A stretch of DNA of 64,000 nt from Pseudobutyrivibrio sp. YE44 (GCF_900104335.1 NZ_FMXT01000007.1:41400-105399), one strand, 5' to 3'. Shown: positions 36,209 to 46,064, counted from the stretch's first letter. A program made the numbers and translations. The notes: generated from the letters alone by a model not told the origin.

Positions 36209-36238
36209 GCACTTATACAAGCAAGCTTGTATAAGTGC
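36209..36238 (-). promoter_or_regulatory. Strong hairpin after rpsD
   Basis: A nearly perfect 30-nt inverted repeat (GCACTTATACAAGC and its complement) lies 27 nt after the rpsD stop. The minus tail is GATTTGTTAAAATTTTT, only partly T-rich; on plus it is followed by TTTTTG. Possible processing site or terminator. Confidence 0.6.
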
Positions 36239-36264
36239 TTTTTGTAAGAATTTACTAAAATTTA

Positions 36265-36858
36265 TTATTTTGAATATAACTCGACGATAAGCATCTCGTC
36301 TACAGGAACATCGATCTGCTCTCTGTTAGGAAGCTCTTTTACTGTACCCTTAAGGCTCTCAGCGTCAACATCAACCCACTCTGGAACGATTCTTCCAGCT
36401 GTAACCTCAGTGATATCCTTGAATCTCTGAAGGCTCTTTGACTTCTCGCGAACCTCGATAACATCTCCTGCCTTTACAAGGTATGAAGGAATGTTAACTG
36501 GCTTACCGTTTACAAGGAACATCTTGTGATCAACAACCTGACGGGCTTCCTTTCTTGTACGTGCGAATCCCATACGGAATACTACGTTATCAAGACGGCT
36601 CTCAAGCATTGTCATAAGGTTTTCACCTGTCATACCCTTCTGACGGTCTGCCTTCTCATAGTAATTACGGAAAGGCTTCTCAAGTACGCCATAGATGAAC
36701 TTAGCCTTCTGCTTCTCCTGAAGCTGAAGAGCGTACTCAGACTTCTTGCCTCTTCCTCTATTCTTCTGTCTACGTGACTTCTTATCATATCCTAAAAATG
36801 TAGGATCTAAATCAAGAGATCTACATCTTTTAAGAACTGGTGTCTTATTAACTGCCAT
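36265..36858 (-). CDS. rpsD: 30S ribosomal protein S4
   Basis: 197 aa, a primary 16S rRNA binder that nucleates 30S assembly. It starts [19 protein letters not shown] and has an S4 RNA-binding domain at about 90-150 ([34 protein letters not shown]). It lacks the N-terminal zinc Cys cluster (the C-minus form), with an Arg/Lys-rich segment instead. In E. coli S4 is the translational repressor of the alpha operon; here rpsD sits in that operon and a structured leader precedes rpsM. Confidence 0.97.
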   Translation of the reverse strand: MAVNKTPVLKRCRSLDLDPTFLGYDKKSRRQKNRGRGKKSEYALQLQEKQKAKFIYGVLEKPFRNYYEKADRQKGMTGENLMTMLESRLDNVVFRMGFARTRKEARQVVDHKMFLVNGKPVNIPSYLVKAGDVIEVREKSKSLQRFKDITEVTAGRIVPEWVDVDAESLKGTVKELPNREQIDVPVDEMLIVELYSK

Positions 36859-36874
36859 TAGATTTCCCTCCTAA

Positions 36875-37267
36875 TTAGACTCTTCTACGCTTTGGTGGAC
36901 GACATCCGTTATGTGGAACTGGAGTAACATCCTTGATTGTAAGAACCTGAACGCCGTTTGCATCGATTGCTCTGATTGCAGCTTCACGTCCTGAACCTGG
37001 TCCCTTAACGAATACATCTACACTCTTTAAACCGTGAATTAATGCAGCCTTAACTGCTGTCTCTGCTGCCATCTGTGCAGCATAAGGAGTAGATTTCCTT
37101 GAACCTCTAAATCCTAGACCACCAGCACTTGCCCATGAAAGAGCGTTACCCTGAGCATCTGTAATAGTTACGATAGTGTTATTGAAAGATGCCTGAACAT
37201 GTACCTGTCCGTGTTCAACGTTTTTCTTTACACGCTTTTTTGTTGTCTTCTTTGCAACTTTAGCCAT
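36875..37267 (-). CDS. rpsK: 30S ribosomal protein S11
   Basis: 130 aa platform protein of the small subunit, forming the mRNA exit path with S7 and S18. Signatures are [38 protein letters not shown] and the C-terminal [18 protein letters not shown]. The N-terminus is basic ([15 protein letters not shown]), as in Firmicutes. It lies between rpsM and rpsD with short gaps. Confidence 0.98.
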   Translation of the reverse strand: MAKVAKKTTKKRVKKNVEHGQVHVQASFNNTIVTITDAQGNALSWASAGGLGFRGSRKSTPYAAQMAAETAVKAALIHGLKSVDVFVKGPGSGREAAIRAIDANGVQVLTIKDVTPVPHNGCRPPKRRRV

Positions 37268-37301
37268 AATTAAACTAACCTACTTTCTTTCTATAAAATA
37301 A

Positions 37302-37670
37302 TTACTTCTTCTTATTTGCAACTGTACGCTTTGGACCCTTGCGAGTACGAGCGTTTGTCTTAGTCTTCTGTCCACGAACAGGAAGACCCTTTCTATGACG
37401 GATTCCTCTATAGCATCCGATTTCCTGAAGTCTCTTAATATCAAGGGCAACTTCTCTTCTAAGATCACCTTCAACAGTTAATGTCTCATCGATAACTGTG
37501 CTGATCTTCTTAACTTCTTCGTCAGTTAAATCCTTAACACGTGTGCTAGGATCTACACCAGCTGCCTCAAGAACTTTGTTTGAGCTTACTCTACCAATTC
37601 CGTAAATGTAAGTTAAACCAATTTCAATTCTCTTGTCTCTTGGTAAATCTACACCTGCAATACGAGCCAT
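37302..37670 (-). CDS. rpsM: 30S ribosomal protein S13
   Basis: 122 aa head protein that contacts P-site tRNA and the L5 bridge. It opens [20 protein letters not shown] with [18 protein letters not shown] (helix-two turn-helix) and [20 protein letters not shown], ending in a basic tail. GGAGGTGT precedes the ATG. A structured 205-nt spacer separates it from rpmJ, making it the likely target of leader-mediated control. Confidence 0.98.
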   Translation of the reverse strand: MARIAGVDLPRDKRIEIGLTYIYGIGRVSSNKVLEAAGVDPSTRVKDLTDEEVKKISTVIDETLTVEGDLRREVALDIKRLQEIGCYRGIRHRKGLPVRGQKTKTNARTRKGPKRTVANKKK

Positions 37671-37729
37671 GTGTGTTTACACCTCCATAAATATTTCTAC
37701 AATTAATAAGCGATATAAGTAATACAGCT

Positions 37730-37864
37730 CCGATAAATCGGCCTGAAATGTGTGTATCCCCATATCTTGTCCAATTTGGCCTCGGTATGATAGGCCTGTT
37801 TATTATGAACAGTCTAAATTAGATACTCTTTAGACTGCAGCCGCACATAATAAATGCATTACAT
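37730..37864 (-). promoter_or_regulatory. Structured leader upstream of rpsM, candidate ribosomal-protein autoregulatory RNA
   Basis: Reading minus, outer stem TTTATTATG/CATAATAAA (37856-37864 with 37799-37807) encloses CAGTCTAAA/TTTAGACTG (37829-37837 with 37810-37818). Next come GGCCT/AGGCC (37778-37796) and CCGAT/ATCGG (37730-37741), then the rpsM SD. This non-coding 205-nt spacer has the size and position of the S4-binding alpha-operon leader of E. coli; the identity of any ligand is inference. Confidence 0.55.
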
Positions 37865-37875
37865 AAGTGGTCAAA

Positions 37876-37989
37876 TTAACCCTGACGCTGCTTATGCTTT
37901 GGGTTTTCGCAGATAATACGAATGCTACCCTTTCTTTTGATGACCTTGCACTTCTCGCACATAGGCTTTACAGAAGATCTTACTTTCAC
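37876..37989 (-). CDS. rpmJ: 50S ribosomal protein L36
   Basis: 37 aa with a GTG start at 37989 preceded by AAGGAGG. It reads [20 protein letters not shown] and then [17 protein letters not shown]. The zinc-ribbon ligands C11, C14, C27 and H32 are intact (C-plus form). It is the smallest large-subunit protein, near the peptidyl transferase base. It is first in the segment driven by the strong internal promoter at 38070-38098. Confidence 0.97.
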   Translation of the reverse strand: MKVRSSVKPMCEKCKVIKRKGSIRIICENPKHKQRQG

Positions 37990-38069
37990 GATTTTCCTCC
38001 TTTCCATGCCCCTTTTTTCAAGGGTTGTGGTCAACTTATATTTGAACATTCTAAAAACGTCCGCTTAAC

Positions 38070-38098
38070 AGTATAGCGACCGTATGCAAGAATGTCAA
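38070..38098 (-). promoter_or_regulatory. Near-consensus sigma-A promoter of the alpha operon
   Basis: TTGACA, 17-bp spacer, TATACT on minus, about 80 nt before the rpmJ GTG. It lies between infA and rpmJ and would transcribe rpmJ, rpsM, rpsK, rpsD, rpoA and rplQ independently of the S10/spc promoters. A CCCTT/AAGGG hairpin lies in the short leader. Confidence 0.88.
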
Positions 38099-38117
38099 TA
38101 ACTTTTTTATTATCTTT

Positions 38118-38336
38118 TTACTTATCTCTCCAAATAATTCTTCCCTTAGAAAGATCATATGGACTCATTTCGATTGTAACCTTATCACCAGGTAAGATAC
38201 GAATGTAGTTCTGTCTTAACTTACCACTGATATGTGCAAGTATCTGGTGACCATTTTCAAGCTCAACCTTAAACATTGCATTTGGAAGCTTTTCTACTAC
38301 AACTCCCTCTACTTCAATAACATCTGCCTTAGACAT
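38118..38336 (-). CDS. infA: Translation initiation factor IF-1
   Basis: 72 aa OB-fold protein that binds the 30S A site with IF-2 and IF-3. Typical sequence: [52 protein letters not shown]. The ATG overlaps the stop of the KOW-protein gene by 8 nt, so they are translationally coupled. Confidence 0.98.
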   Translation of the reverse strand: MSKADVIEVEGVVVEKLPNAMFKVELENGHQILAHISGKLRQNYIRILPGDKVTIEMSPYDLSKGRIIWRDK

Positions 38337-38595
38337 CTTCGTTCCTCCTATTATAAACCTTAAGAATTCTTTTAATCTTTATATCATTCAGCGCTTTCTC
38401 TGAGTTATACTCAGCAAGCACATTAGATGGAATATTTTTAATAAGCTGCAAATGAATCTTTTTCTTTTTCTTCGGCTTTGCAATGGTCTTTGTAGTTCCA
38501 TTTGCTATCATAAAGAAATCTTCAGACTCACCGACTATTACGTAAACTTGATTTCTATCATGTCCTGCTTTGGAAGTAGCAAGCATTAAATCCAT
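38329..38595 (-). CDS. KOW-domain RNA-binding protein (L14e-like)
   Basis: 88 aa. The N-terminal KOW-like beta segment [20 protein letters not shown] is followed by a Lys-rich stretch ([16 protein letters not shown]), as in the L14e/YlxQ-adjacent Firmicute proteins often found between map and infA. It probably binds rRNA or ribosomes; function unproven. GGAGGG precedes the ATG at 38595; it overlaps the map stop by 10 nt and the infA start by 8 nt. Confidence 0.85.
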   Translation of the reverse strand: MDLMLATSKAGHDRNQVYVIVGESEDFFMIANGTTKTIAKPKKKKKIHLQLIKNIPSNVLAEYNSEKALNDIKIKRILKVYNRRNEDV

Positions 38596-39386
38596 TTATT
38601 TCCCTCCGGGTTTAGAAGCTCCGATGGAGTAAGTGTTAATATCTCAGGAGCTCCGTCTGTAATAACAATTGTATTCTCATAATGAGCTGACAATGACTCG
38701 TCCATGGTAACAACTGTCCATTCATCATCAAGCCAAGCTACATCTGGGGTGCCAGCGTTAATCATAGGTTCAACAGCAAGTGTCATTCCCTTTAATAACT
38801 TAGGTCCCTTTCTGAATTTACGTCTAAAGTTTGGAATCTCTGGTGCCTCATGAAGTGATTTGCCAATTCCATGACCAACTAAATCTCTAACAACACCATA
38901 ACCAAAGCTTTCTGCGTAATCACCAATTGCTCCTGATATATCATATAAATGATTGCCAGCAACAGCATATTTCATACCTTGGAAAAATGACTGCCTTGTT
39001 CTTTCTATAAGAAGTCTTGCTTCTTCAGAAATCTCTCCGACACCTACTGTTCTGGCTGCGTCAGAATGATAACCCTTATATAAAACTCCAGTATCAAGAC
39101 TAACAATGTCTCCGTTTACAAGGATGTGATCATCAGAAGGTATTCCGTGAACAACCTCATCATTTACAGAAACACAAACGCTACCTGGATATCCATACAA
39201 GCCCTTAAAGTTTGGCTCACATCCAAAGCTACGAATAAGTTCCTCACCAAGCTTATCCACTTCAAGAGTAGACATGCCTTCATGAATCTCCTTTGCAAAA
39301 GTCTCATGAACCTGAGCAAGAATCTTTCCAGCTTCTCGCATTAATTGAATTTCTTCATCAGTTTTAATAGTTATAACTTCTGACAT
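38586..39386 (-). CDS. map: Methionine aminopeptidase type I
   Basis: 266 aa enzyme that removes the initiator Met from nascent chains. Metal ligands follow the pita-bread pattern: DTGVLYKGYHSDAART, VGHGIGKSLHEAPEIPNF, LAVEPMIN and HYENTIVITDG. The first catalytic His is in VVHGIPSD. AGGAG, overlapping the adk stop, precedes the ATG. The standard secY-adk-map-infA arrangement supports the call. Confidence 0.97.
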   Translation of the reverse strand: MSEVITIKTDEEIQLMREAGKILAQVHETFAKEIHEGMSTLEVDKLGEELIRSFGCEPNFKGLYGYPGSVCVSVNDEVVHGIPSDDHILVNGDIVSLDTGVLYKGYHSDAARTVGVGEISEEARLLIERTRQSFFQGMKYAVAGNHLYDISGAIGDYAESFGYGVVRDLVGHGIGKSLHEAPEIPNFRRKFRKGPKLLKGMTLAVEPMINAGTPDVAWLDDEWTVVTMDESLSAHYENTIVITDGAPEILTLTPSELLNPEGNKWI

Positions 39387-39387
39387 C

Positions 39388-40032
39388 TTAAGCTCCTAAA
39401 ATAGCTGTGATATCCTCAAATACCTTTTCCATTGGCTGTGTACCATCAACAGACTTAAGGATGCCCTTACCATTATAGTAATCAATAAGTGGCTGTGTCT
39501 GATCATGATATACATCAAGTCTCTTCTTAACTGTCTCTGGCTTGTCGTCATCTCTTAAAACAAGCTCGTTACCACATGAATCACAAACGCCTTCCTTCTT
39601 TGGTGGAATAGATACGATGTGATATGTAGCACCACAGTTAAGGCAAGCTCTACGTCCTGACATTCTGTTGATAATATTCTCATCTGGAACATCTACATCG
39701 ATTGCATAGTCCATAGACTGACCAATCTTTGTAAGAGCTGCATCAAGTGCTTCTGCCTGTGGAATAGTTCTTGGGAATCCATCTAATACAAATCCATTTT
39801 TTGCATCATCCTGTGCAATACGGTCCATTACAAGATCACATGTAAGTTCATCTGGAACAAGCAAACCCTGATCCATGTATTCCTTTGCCTTTTTTCCAAG
39901 TTCTGTACCGTTTTTAATGTTAGCACGGAATATATCACCTGTAGAAATGTGAGGTATTGAGTACTTTGAGGCAATCTGCTTTGCCTGTGTTCCTTTGCCT
40001 GCACCAGGTGCACCTAACATAATAATCTTCAT
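39388..40032 (-). CDS. adk: Adenylate kinase
   Basis: 214 aa enzyme for AMP + ATP = 2 ADP. P-loop [13 protein letters not shown] site [12 protein letters not shown] and [12 protein letters not shown], and a long zinc-type LID with Cys in CLNCGATYH and CDSCGNE, as in Gram-positive enzymes. It lies downstream of secY across a 101-nt gap holding a terminator-like hairpin, so adk-map may be partly uncoupled from the spc genes. Confidence 0.98.
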   Translation of the reverse strand: MKIIMLGAPGAGKGTQAKQIASKYSIPHISTGDIFRANIKNGTELGKKAKEYMDQGLLVPDELTCDLVMDRIAQDDAKNGFVLDGFPRTIPQAEALDAALTKIGQSMDYAIDVDVPDENIINRMSGRRACLNCGATYHIVSIPPKKEGVCDSCGNELVLRDDDKPETVKKRLDVYHDQTQPLIDYYNGKGILKSVDGTQPMEKVFEDITAILGA

Positions 40033-40073
40033 TATTCTAAACCCTCCTGCATAGATGTTTAATATTTTTTCTC

Positions 40074-40113
40074 AAAAAACACCTTAAGAGATACGCAGAA
40101 ACCCACGTATCTC
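40074..40113 (-). terminator. Terminator-like hairpin between secY and adk
   Basis: Stem GAGATACG/CGTATCTC (40088-40113) extends imperfectly on both sides. On minus it is followed after 8 nt by TTTTTT. Located inside the operon, it could be a partial terminator. Confidence 0.55.
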
Positions 40114-40133
40114 CCTTGGTATCCTAATGACTA

Positions 40134-41447
40134 TTAGTCATTTAAAAATCCTTTGTAATTACGTACCATCATCTGTGATTCAACCTGCTTAAGTGTTTCA
40201 ACGATAACACCAACAATAATGATGATTGATGTTCCACCGAATGAAACGCTTGCGCCAAGCAAACCGTTAAAGATGATTGGAAGCAATGCTACGATTGCAA
40301 GACCAACTGCACCAATGAAGATTATGTGCTGTAAGATACCTGTAAGGTAATCTGATGTTGGCTTACCTGGTCTGATACCTGGAATAAATCCACCTGATCT
40401 CTTGAGATTTTCAGCAATCTCAAGTGGATTGAAGGTGATTTCTGTATAGAAATATGCAAATCCAATAATAAGGAGAATATAAACTACTGCTCCAATAGAA
40501 TTTACAGGATCACCAAGCTTAAACCAGTTTGACTGATTCATAGCATTTAATACTTTACCCCAGAATCCTTGAACACCGTTCTTTGCGAACAACTGTACAA
40601 GCATTATAGGAGTCTGAAGAAGGGACTGTGCGAAGATTACTGGAATAACGCCTGCTGTATTAACCTTCATAGGAATTACAGAAGAGTTACCACCAACCTG
40701 TCTTCTTCCCTGAATCTTGTTGGAATACTGTACTGGGATACGTCTCTCAGCGCTCTGTAAGATAACAACAAATACTACAAGAGCAACAATAATAAGTGCA
40801 ATAATAACACCTGCAAGTGTTGCCTTTGGAATTGTCTTACCCTTCATGAACTGCTCATAAAGCTTTGTTAAATCAGATGGGATACGGCTGATGATATTAA
40901 TAGTAAGAACTATTGAAATACCATTACCAATACCCTTTTCTGTGATACGCTCACCAATCCACATAAGGACTGCCGAACCAGCTGTAAGAGCTGCAACAAC
41001 AAGGATTACATACCATGCGTTGAAAGCTACTAAATATCCGCTTTTGCCGAAACCAATTGCCATAGCAATTGACTCACCAAGAGCTAATCCAACAGTAAGA
41101 TAACGAGTAATTTTCGTCATCTTCTTTCTGCCCGCCTCACCATCACGCTGCATTTCTTCTAACTTAGGAAATGCAATTGTAAGCAACTGCATAATGATAG
41201 AAGATGTGATGTATGGTGTAATGTTCAGCGCGAAAACTGACATTGATGAAAAAGAACCACCAGTGATTGAATCGAAAAAGTTCAATGCACTGTCACTATC
41301 CGCGAAGAGACTGCTAAAGGCACTGCCATTGATGCCAGGCACTGGAAGCAAGCTTCCAAGTCTGACAACAATAAGCATTAAAAATGTAAAACCAATTCGT
41401 CTTCTTAAATCTTTAATTTTAAAAGCATCGCGTAGTGTTTGAAGCAT
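40134..41447 (-). CDS. secY: Protein translocase subunit SecY
   Basis: 437 aa, 10 transmembrane helices, the channel of the Sec translocon. It starts [20 protein letters not shown], with LLPVPGINGSAF, a plug-proximal FDSITGGSFS, and a final QSTFR-like region followed by QVESQMMVRNYKGFL. The ATG overlaps the rplO stop by one nt (TAATG). The length is normal for Firmicutes. Confidence 0.98.
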   Translation of the reverse strand: MLQTLRDAFKIKDLRRRIGFTFLMLIVVRLGSLLPVPGINGSAFSSLFADSDSALNFFDSITGGSFSSMSVFALNITPYITSSIIMQLLTIAFPKLEEMQRDGEAGRKKMTKITRYLTVGLALGESIAMAIGFGKSGYLVAFNAWYVILVVAALTAGSAVLMWIGERITEKGIGNGISIVLTINIISRIPSDLTKLYEQFMKGKTIPKATLAGVIIALIIVALVVFVVILQSAERRIPVQYSNKIQGRRQVGGNSSVIPMKVNTAGVIPVIFAQSLLQTPIMLVQLFAKNGVQGFWGKVLNAMNQSNWFKLGDPVNSIGAVVYILLIIGFAYFYTEITFNPLEIAENLKRSGGFIPGIRPGKPTSDYLTGILQHIIFIGAVGLAIVALLPIIFNGLLGASVSFGGTSIIIIVGVIVETLKQVESQMMVRNYKGFLND

Positions 41448-41890
41448 TAGATCACCTCTACAGTTCCGCCTAAAGCTTCAATCTTTTCCTTTGCGCTAGC
41501 GCTGAATGCATTAGCCTGAACGTTGAGCTTCTTTGTAAGCTCTCCGCCACCAAGGATCTTAACGCCATCGCGAGGGTTCTTAATGATACCACTCTCGATA
41601 AGTGTATCAACAGTTACAGTAGCACCATTATCAAATCTCTCTAAATAAGAAACATTGATACCAACGATTTCCTTTGTATTTCTGTTCTTGAAACCACGCT
41701 TAGGAAGACGTCTGTATAAAGGCATCTGTCCACCTTCGAATCCAAGTCTAATGCTTCCGCCAGAACGAGCCTTCTGTCCCTTATGACCCTTACCAGCAGT
41801 CTTGCCATTTCCTGAACCGTGACCACGGCCTCTTCTGAAATTATCGCTGTGCTTTGAGCCTTCTGCTGGCTGTAAGTTAGATAAATCCAT
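41447..41890 (-). CDS. rplO: 50S ribosomal protein L15
   Basis: 147 aa large-subunit assembly protein. It has the Gly/Arg-rich N-terminal extension that threads into 23S rRNA ([20 protein letters not shown]) and the globular C-terminus with [26 protein letters not shown] precedes the ATG. It is coupled to secY by a one-nt overlap. Confidence 0.98.
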   Translation of the reverse strand: MDLSNLQPAEGSKHSDNFRRGRGHGSGNGKTAGKGHKGQKARSGGSIRLGFEGGQMPLYRRLPKRGFKNRNTKEIVGINVSYLERFDNGATVTVDTLIESGIIKNPRDGVKILGGGELTKKLNVQANAFSASAKEKIEALGGTVEVI

Positions 41891-41907
41891 TATGGCACCT
41901 CCTTCTA

Positions 41908-42093
41908 TTAAATTTCTTCAACTTTTACTAAGTGATTGACCATTCTAAGCATTCCGCGAACGCTGTCGTTGTCAGGAAGCTCAACAGTCTTATTGACCTT
42001 TCTAAGGCCAAGTGCTTCTACAGTCTTCTTGTTCTTAGGAACAGCACCGATTGTAGACTTTACGAGTGTTACTCTTAACTTCTTCTCTGCCAT
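41908..42093 (-). CDS. rpmD: 50S ribosomal protein L30
   Basis: 61 aa, short bacterial L30 form: [20 protein letters not shown], then [18 protein letters not shown] and [17 protein letters not shown]. It binds helices of 23S domain II/V. Standard position between rpsE and rplO in the spc operon. Confidence 0.97.
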   Translation of the reverse strand: MAEKKLRVTLVKSTIGAVPKNKKTVEALGLRKVNKTVELPDNDSVRGMLRMVNHLVKVEEI

Positions 42094-42107
42094 TTTAACT
42101 TTCCTCC

Positions 42108-42617
42108 TTAAGCAAGAATGTCTTCAACCTTCTTGCCACGAGCCTTAGCTACTTCCTCAGGTGACTTAAGAAGCTTAAGTCCTTCGATAGTAGCAAGAAC
42201 AACGTTCTGCTTATTTGATGATCCAAGTGACTTTGTACGGATGTTTCCGATACCTGCAAGCTCACATACGGCACGTGCTGGACCACCAGCGATGATACCA
42301 GTACCTTCTGGAGCCTTCTTAAGAAGTACAGAAGCGCCTGTGTGCTTACCCTGAATGTCGTGTGTAATACTGTGGTTGTCATCAAGCTTAACTGTGATGA
42401 GCTTCTTCATAGCATCTTCCTTACCCTTGCGGATAGCTTCTGGAATTTCAGCTGCCTTGCCAAGTCCAGCGCCAACGTGTCCGTTCTTATCGCCTACTAC
42501 AACAAGAGCTGTGAAACGCATGTTACGTCCACCCTTAACAACCTTTGTTACACGCTTAATTTCTACAACCTGCTCAGTTAATTCTAACTGGCTAGCGTCA
42601 ATGATTTCACGTTTCAT
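42108..42617 (-). CDS. rpsE: 30S ribosomal protein S5
   Basis: 169 aa protein affecting mRNA unwinding and translational fidelity. The dsRNA-binding N-terminal domain has [20 protein letters not shown] and [20 protein letters not shown]; the C-terminal domain has [20 protein letters not shown] and [15 protein letters not shown]. Normal length and position. Confidence 0.98.
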   Translation of the reverse strand: MKREIIDASQLELTEQVVEIKRVTKVVKGGRNMRFTALVVVGDKNGHVGAGLGKAAEIPEAIRKGKEDAMKKLITVKLDDNHSITHDIQGKHTGASVLLKKAPEGTGIIAGGPARAVCELAGIGNIRTKSLGSSNKQNVVLATIEGLKLLKSPEEVAKARGKKVEDILA

Positions 42618-42628
42618 GTGTTCTCCTC

Positions 42629-42997
42629 CTAGAATTCTAATCCAGCTTCTCTAGCTGCGTCTGCAAGAGCTGCAACCTTGCCGGCATAAATGTAACCACC
42701 TCTGTCGAATACGACTTCCTTGATTCCCTTTTCCTGTGCCTTCTTTGCAATAACTGTACCAAGCTTTGAAGCAGCTTCTACGTTATTTGTCTTAGCAAGG
42801 TCTGTCTTAACGTCTGCGTCAAGAGTAGATGCTGAAACGAGTGTATTTCCGCATGTATCATCAATAACCTGAACATACATGTGATTGTTGCTTCTGAACA
42901 CTGCTAAACGAGGTCTTTCTGCAGTACCGGCTAGAGTGTTACGAAGTCTTCTATGCTTTGTCTGGCGAACTACTGATCTAGATTTCTTACTTACCAT
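42629..42997 (-). CDS. rplR: 50S ribosomal protein L18
   Basis: 122 aa protein that carries 5S rRNA into the central protuberance with L5 and L25. Motifs are [34 protein letters not shown] and [20 protein letters not shown]. The N-terminus is basic. Standard spc position between rplF and rpsE. Confidence 0.98.
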   Translation of the reverse strand: MVSKKSRSVVRQTKHRRLRNTLAGTAERPRLAVFRSNNHMYVQVIDDTCGNTLVSASTLDADVKTDLAKTNNVEAASKLGTVIAKKAQEKGIKEVVFDRGGYIYAGKVAALADAAREAGLEF

Positions 42998-43015
42998 TTT
43001 ACATTCACTCCTTTA

Positions 43016-43555
43016 CTATTTCTTACCGGTCTTACCGACTTTACGTCTAATAACTTCATCAGCGTACTTAATACCCTTACCCTTATATGGCTCAGGTCTT
43101 CTCTTATCTCTGATGTTGGCAGCATACTGACCAACCTTTTCCTTGTCGATACCCTTGATGATAATTTTATTTCCGTCAACTGTTGACTCGATACCCTCTG
43201 GATCTTCCATCTCAACTGGGTGTGAGTAACCAAGGTTAAGAGTAAGCTTCTTACCAGCCTTCTGTGCTCTGTAACCTACACCGTTAACTTCAAGAGTCTT
43301 CTCATAGCCTGTTGTAACACCAACAACCATGTTGTTGATAAGTGTTCTTGTAAGACCATGTAAAGACTTCATTTTCTTTAAATCATTAGGTCTAGTAACA
43401 ACAACTTCTGCACCCTCAAGCTTAATATCCATCTCTGATGGAAGTGTTCTCTCAAGAGTACCCTTAGGACCTTTTACAGTCACATGATTATTTTCTGCAA
43501 TCTCAACTGTAACGCCAGCTGGAACTGCGATTGGCATTCTTCCTATACGTGACAT
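43016..43555 (-). CDS. rplF: 50S ribosomal protein L6
   Basis: 179 aa, two related domains near the factor-binding stalk base. It starts [20 protein letters not shown], with [36 protein letters not shown] and the C-terminal [30 protein letters not shown] precedes the ATG; the 90-nt gap to rpsH is the longest within the spc half and contains small hairpins only. Confidence 0.98.
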   Translation of the reverse strand: MSRIGRMPIAVPAGVTVEIAENNHVTVKGPKGTLERTLPSEMDIKLEGAEVVVTRPNDLKKMKSLHGLTRTLINNMVVGVTTGYEKTLEVNGVGYRAQKAGKKLTLNLGYSHPVEMEDPEGIESTVDGNKIIIKGIDKEKVGQYAANIRDKRRPEPYKGKGIKYADEVIRRKVGKTGKK

Positions 43556-43645
43556 GCCCGTACCTCCTTAAATATAAACTGTATGTCCGGCTTCTATAAC
43601 CGGGTTATACTTTTAGGTAATTAGTTACTTATTGTTTGGAATTGA

Positions 43646-44047
43646 TTACCAAACATATGCAAGAACTTCGCCACCAACCTGAAGCTTACGAGCTTCCTTA
43701 TCTGTGATGATGCCCTTGTTTGTAGAAAGGATAGCGATACCAAGACCACCTAAAACGTATGGGATATCGTCCTTACCTGCGTAAATACGAAGACCTGGCT
43801 TAGAAATTCTCTTAATACCAGAAATAATCTTCTCGTTCTTGTTTGCACCGTACTTTAATGTAACACGGATATCCTTGAAGTTACCATTATCAACGATGTC
43901 ATACTTTGTGATAAATCCTTCATCAACAAGAATGTCTGCAATTGCAACCTTCATCTTTGATGCAGGAACATCTACTGTATCATGTTTTGCAGTATTTGCA
44001 TTACGGATTCTTGTAAGCATATCTGCTATTGGATCACTCATTGTCAT
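43646..44047 (-). CDS. rpsH: 30S ribosomal protein S8
   Basis: 133 aa primary 16S rRNA binder. It starts [20 protein letters not shown] and ends [20 protein letters not shown]. In E. coli S8 is the repressor of the spc operon. AGGAGG lies 10 nt before the first ATG; a second ATG two codons in is possible but too far from the SD. Confidence 0.97.
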   Translation of the reverse strand: MTMSDPIADMLTRIRNANTAKHDTVDVPASKMKVAIADILVDEGFITKYDIVDNGNFKDIRVTLKYGANKNEKIISGIKRISKPGLRIYAGKDDIPYVLGGLGIAILSTNKGIITDKEARKLQVGGEVLAYVW

Positions 44048-44088
44048 GATGCAATTTCCTCCTAATTATCAATCTGTGCTCGCTTAAA

Positions 44089-44274
44089 TTACCATGAAGC
44101 TTTCTTAACGCCAGGAATCTGTCCCTTGTAAGCTAACTCACGGAAACATACTCTACAAATACCATACTTTCTAAGGTATGCATGTGGACGACCGCAGATT
44201 TTGCAGCGGCTGTACTCTTGTGTAGAGAACTTAGCTGGGCGCTGCTGCTTAACTTTCATTGACTTCTTTGCCAT
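44089..44274 (-). CDS. rpsZ: 30S ribosomal protein S14, type Z (zinc)
   Basis: 61 aa from the ATG at 44274 (GGAGG upstream; the longer in-frame reading overlaps rplE and is not used). It starts [20 protein letters not shown]. The zinc ribbon is [20 protein letters not shown], followed by [18 protein letters not shown]. This is the short, zinc-binding Gram-positive S14. Confidence 0.97.
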   Translation of the reverse strand: MAKKSMKVKQQRPAKFSTQEYSRCKICGRPHAYLRKYGICRVCFRELAYKGQIPGVKKASW

Positions 44275-44284
44275 AACTTTCCTC

Positions 44285-44830
44285 CTATGCTTCCTTAGCG
44301 AAAGGCATATTGAATAAACGAAGTAATTCTCTAGCCTCTTCATCTGTCTTAGCTGTAGTTACAAAGATGATATCCATACCACGAGTCTTGTCGATCTTAT
44401 CGTACTCGATCTCAGGGAAGATAATCTGCTCCTTGATACCAAGTGCATAGTTACCTCTACCATCGAAGGAATTAGGATTTACACCTCTAAAGTCACGTAC
44501 ACGTGGGAGTGCAAGATTGATGAGACGATCTGCGAACTCGTACATCTTCTCTCCACGAAGTGTAGTCTTACAACCAATTGCCATACCTTCACGAATCTTG
44601 AAGTTAGCAACTGAGTTCTTTGCCTTTGTTGTAACTGCCTTCTGGCCTGTAATCATTTCCATATCCTTGACTGCAGACTCAAGAAGCTTAGCATTGTCCT
44701 TTGCTTCGCCAACACCCATGTTGACAACGATCTTTTCGATCTTAGGAACTTCCATAATATTCTTGTATCCAAACTTCTCTACCATTGCTGGTACGATCTC
44801 ATTAAGATACTGATCTTTTAATCTACTCAA
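44285..44830 (-). CDS. rplE: 50S ribosomal protein L5
   Basis: 181 aa 5S rRNA-binding protein that contacts P-site tRNA and the S13 bridge. Motifs are [58 protein letters not shown], and [20 protein letters not shown]. Normal length; 10 nt before rpsZ. Confidence 0.98.
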   Translation of the reverse strand: MSRLKDQYLNEIVPAMVEKFGYKNIMEVPKIEKIVVNMGVGEAKDNAKLLESAVKDMEMITGQKAVTTKAKNSVANFKIREGMAIGCKTTLRGEKMYEFADRLINLALPRVRDFRGVNPNSFDGRGNYALGIKEQIIFPEIEYDKIDKTRGMDIIFVTTAKTDEEARELLRLFNMPFAKEA

Positions 44831-44852
44831 CGAACTGTTCTCCTTTCTTCAA

Positions 44853-45164
44853 TTAGTCAATCACTTCGCCAGTCTTCTTTGCGAAACGAACTTTCTTATC
44901 GCCGTCCATCTTGAAGCCAACGCGTGTAGGCTGACCGTTATGAAGTAACATAACATTTGAAGCATCGATAGGAGCTTCCTGCTCGATGATACCGCCTGCC
45001 TGATTAGCCATGCTAGGCTTAACATGACGCTTAACCATGTTTACACCTTCAACTGTAACGGTGTTATTCTTCTTATCTACTGCGATAACCTTACCTTCGT
45101 TGTTAACATCGCCACCAGCGATGACACGAACAGTATCGCCCTTTTTAATTTTCATTGTTGCCAT
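44853..45164 (-). CDS. rplX: 50S ribosomal protein L24
   Basis: 103 aa assembly initiator at the 5' end of 23S rRNA. The KOW motif is KIKKGDTVRVIAGGDVNNEG, followed by VNMVKRHVKPSMANQAGGI and a C-terminal VGFKMDGDKKVRFAKKTGE. AGGAGG is 8 nt before the first ATG, so the MATMKI start is used. Confidence 0.98.
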   Translation of the reverse strand: MATMKIKKGDTVRVIAGGDVNNEGKVIAVDKKNNTVTVEGVNMVKRHVKPSMANQAGGIIEQEAPIDASNVMLLHNGQPTRVGFKMDGDKKVRFAKKTGEVID

Positions 45165-45176
45165 TCGTTCTTCCTC

Positions 45177-45545
45177 CTACAATACTTCTGGAGCGAGAGA
45201 AACAATCTTCATGAACTGCTTCTCACGAAGCTCTCTAGCTACAGGTCCAAAAATACGAGTTCCTCTTGGAGTCTTGTCATCTTTGATGATGACTGCAGCA
45301 TTTTCATCAAACTTGATATAAGAACCATCTTTACGACGGGCACCCTTTACTGAACGAACAACTACTGCCTTAACAACGTCACCCTTCTTAACAACGCCAC
45401 CTGGTGTTGCATCTTTAACGGTAGCAGTAATTACGTCGCCAATGTTGGCATATCTTCTTGTAGATCCACCCATAACACGGATAACAAGGATTTCCTTGGC
45501 ACCTGTATTATCAGCTACCTTTAATCTACTTTCCTGTTGTACCAT
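45177..45545 (-). CDS. rplN: 50S ribosomal protein L14
   Basis: 122 aa protein at the subunit interface near L19 and the factor site. It starts [20 protein letters not shown], with [20 protein letters not shown] and the C-terminal [20 protein letters not shown]. Standard spc-operon first gene after rpsQ. Confidence 0.98.
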   Translation of the reverse strand: MVQQESRLKVADNTGAKEILVIRVMGGSTRRYANIGDVITATVKDATPGGVVKKGDVVKAVVVRSVKGARRKDGSYIKFDENAAVIIKDDKTPRGTRIFGPVARELREKQFMKIVSLAPEVL

Positions 45546-45563
45546 TATAGTAGCCTCCTTTAA

Positions 45564-45818
45564 TTATTTTGCTCTCTCGATTACTTCAACGAGTCTCCAT
45601 CTCTTATCCTTAGAGAGTGGTCTTGTCTCCATAACCTTAACTGTATCACCGATGTGAGCATCGCCGTTCTCATCGTGTGCCTTAAGCTTATATGTCTTCT
45701 TAACGATCTTGTTGTAAAGTGGATGCTTTACATTGTCACGGATTGCAACAACGATTGTCTTATCCATCTTGTCGCTTACAACAACACCTGTACGTGTTTT
45801 TCTTAAGTTTCTTTCCAC
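45564..45818 (-). CDS. rpsQ: 30S ribosomal protein S17
   Basis: 84 aa OB-fold primary binder of 16S rRNA. Sequence: [60 protein letters not shown]. Last gene of the S10 part, 39 nt after rpmC. Confidence 0.98.
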   Translation of the reverse strand: MERNLRKTRTGVVVSDKMDKTIVVAIRDNVKHPLYNKIVKKTYKLKAHDENGDAHIGDTVKVMETRPLSKDKRWRLVEVIERAK

Positions 45819-45857
45819 GTTTGTAATCTCCTTTCAAATAATTAAGATTCTAGTTAA

Positions 45858-46064
45858 TTAAGCATTCTTCTCAGCTTCTGTGATAACAGTCTGAATACGT
45901 GCAATGTTACGACGAACTTCACGGATTCTTGCTGTGTTATCTAACTGGTTTGTAGCATTCTGGAATCTTAAGTTGAAAAGTTCTTTCTTAGCTTCTACGA
46001 GCTGAGCATTAAGCTCTGCTACTGAAGTGTTCTTTAAATCTTCTACGTACTTTGTATTCTTCAT
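45858..46064 (-). CDS. rpmC: 50S ribosomal protein L29
   Basis: 68 aa two-helix protein at the exit tunnel rim, part of the docking platform for trigger factor and SRP. It has [20 protein letters not shown] and [20 protein letters not shown]. The ATG shares one nt with the rplP stop (TAATG). Confidence 0.98.
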   Translation of the reverse strand: MKNTKYVEDLKNTSVAELNAQLVEAKKELFNLRFQNATNQLDNTARIREVRRNIARIQTVITEAEKNA

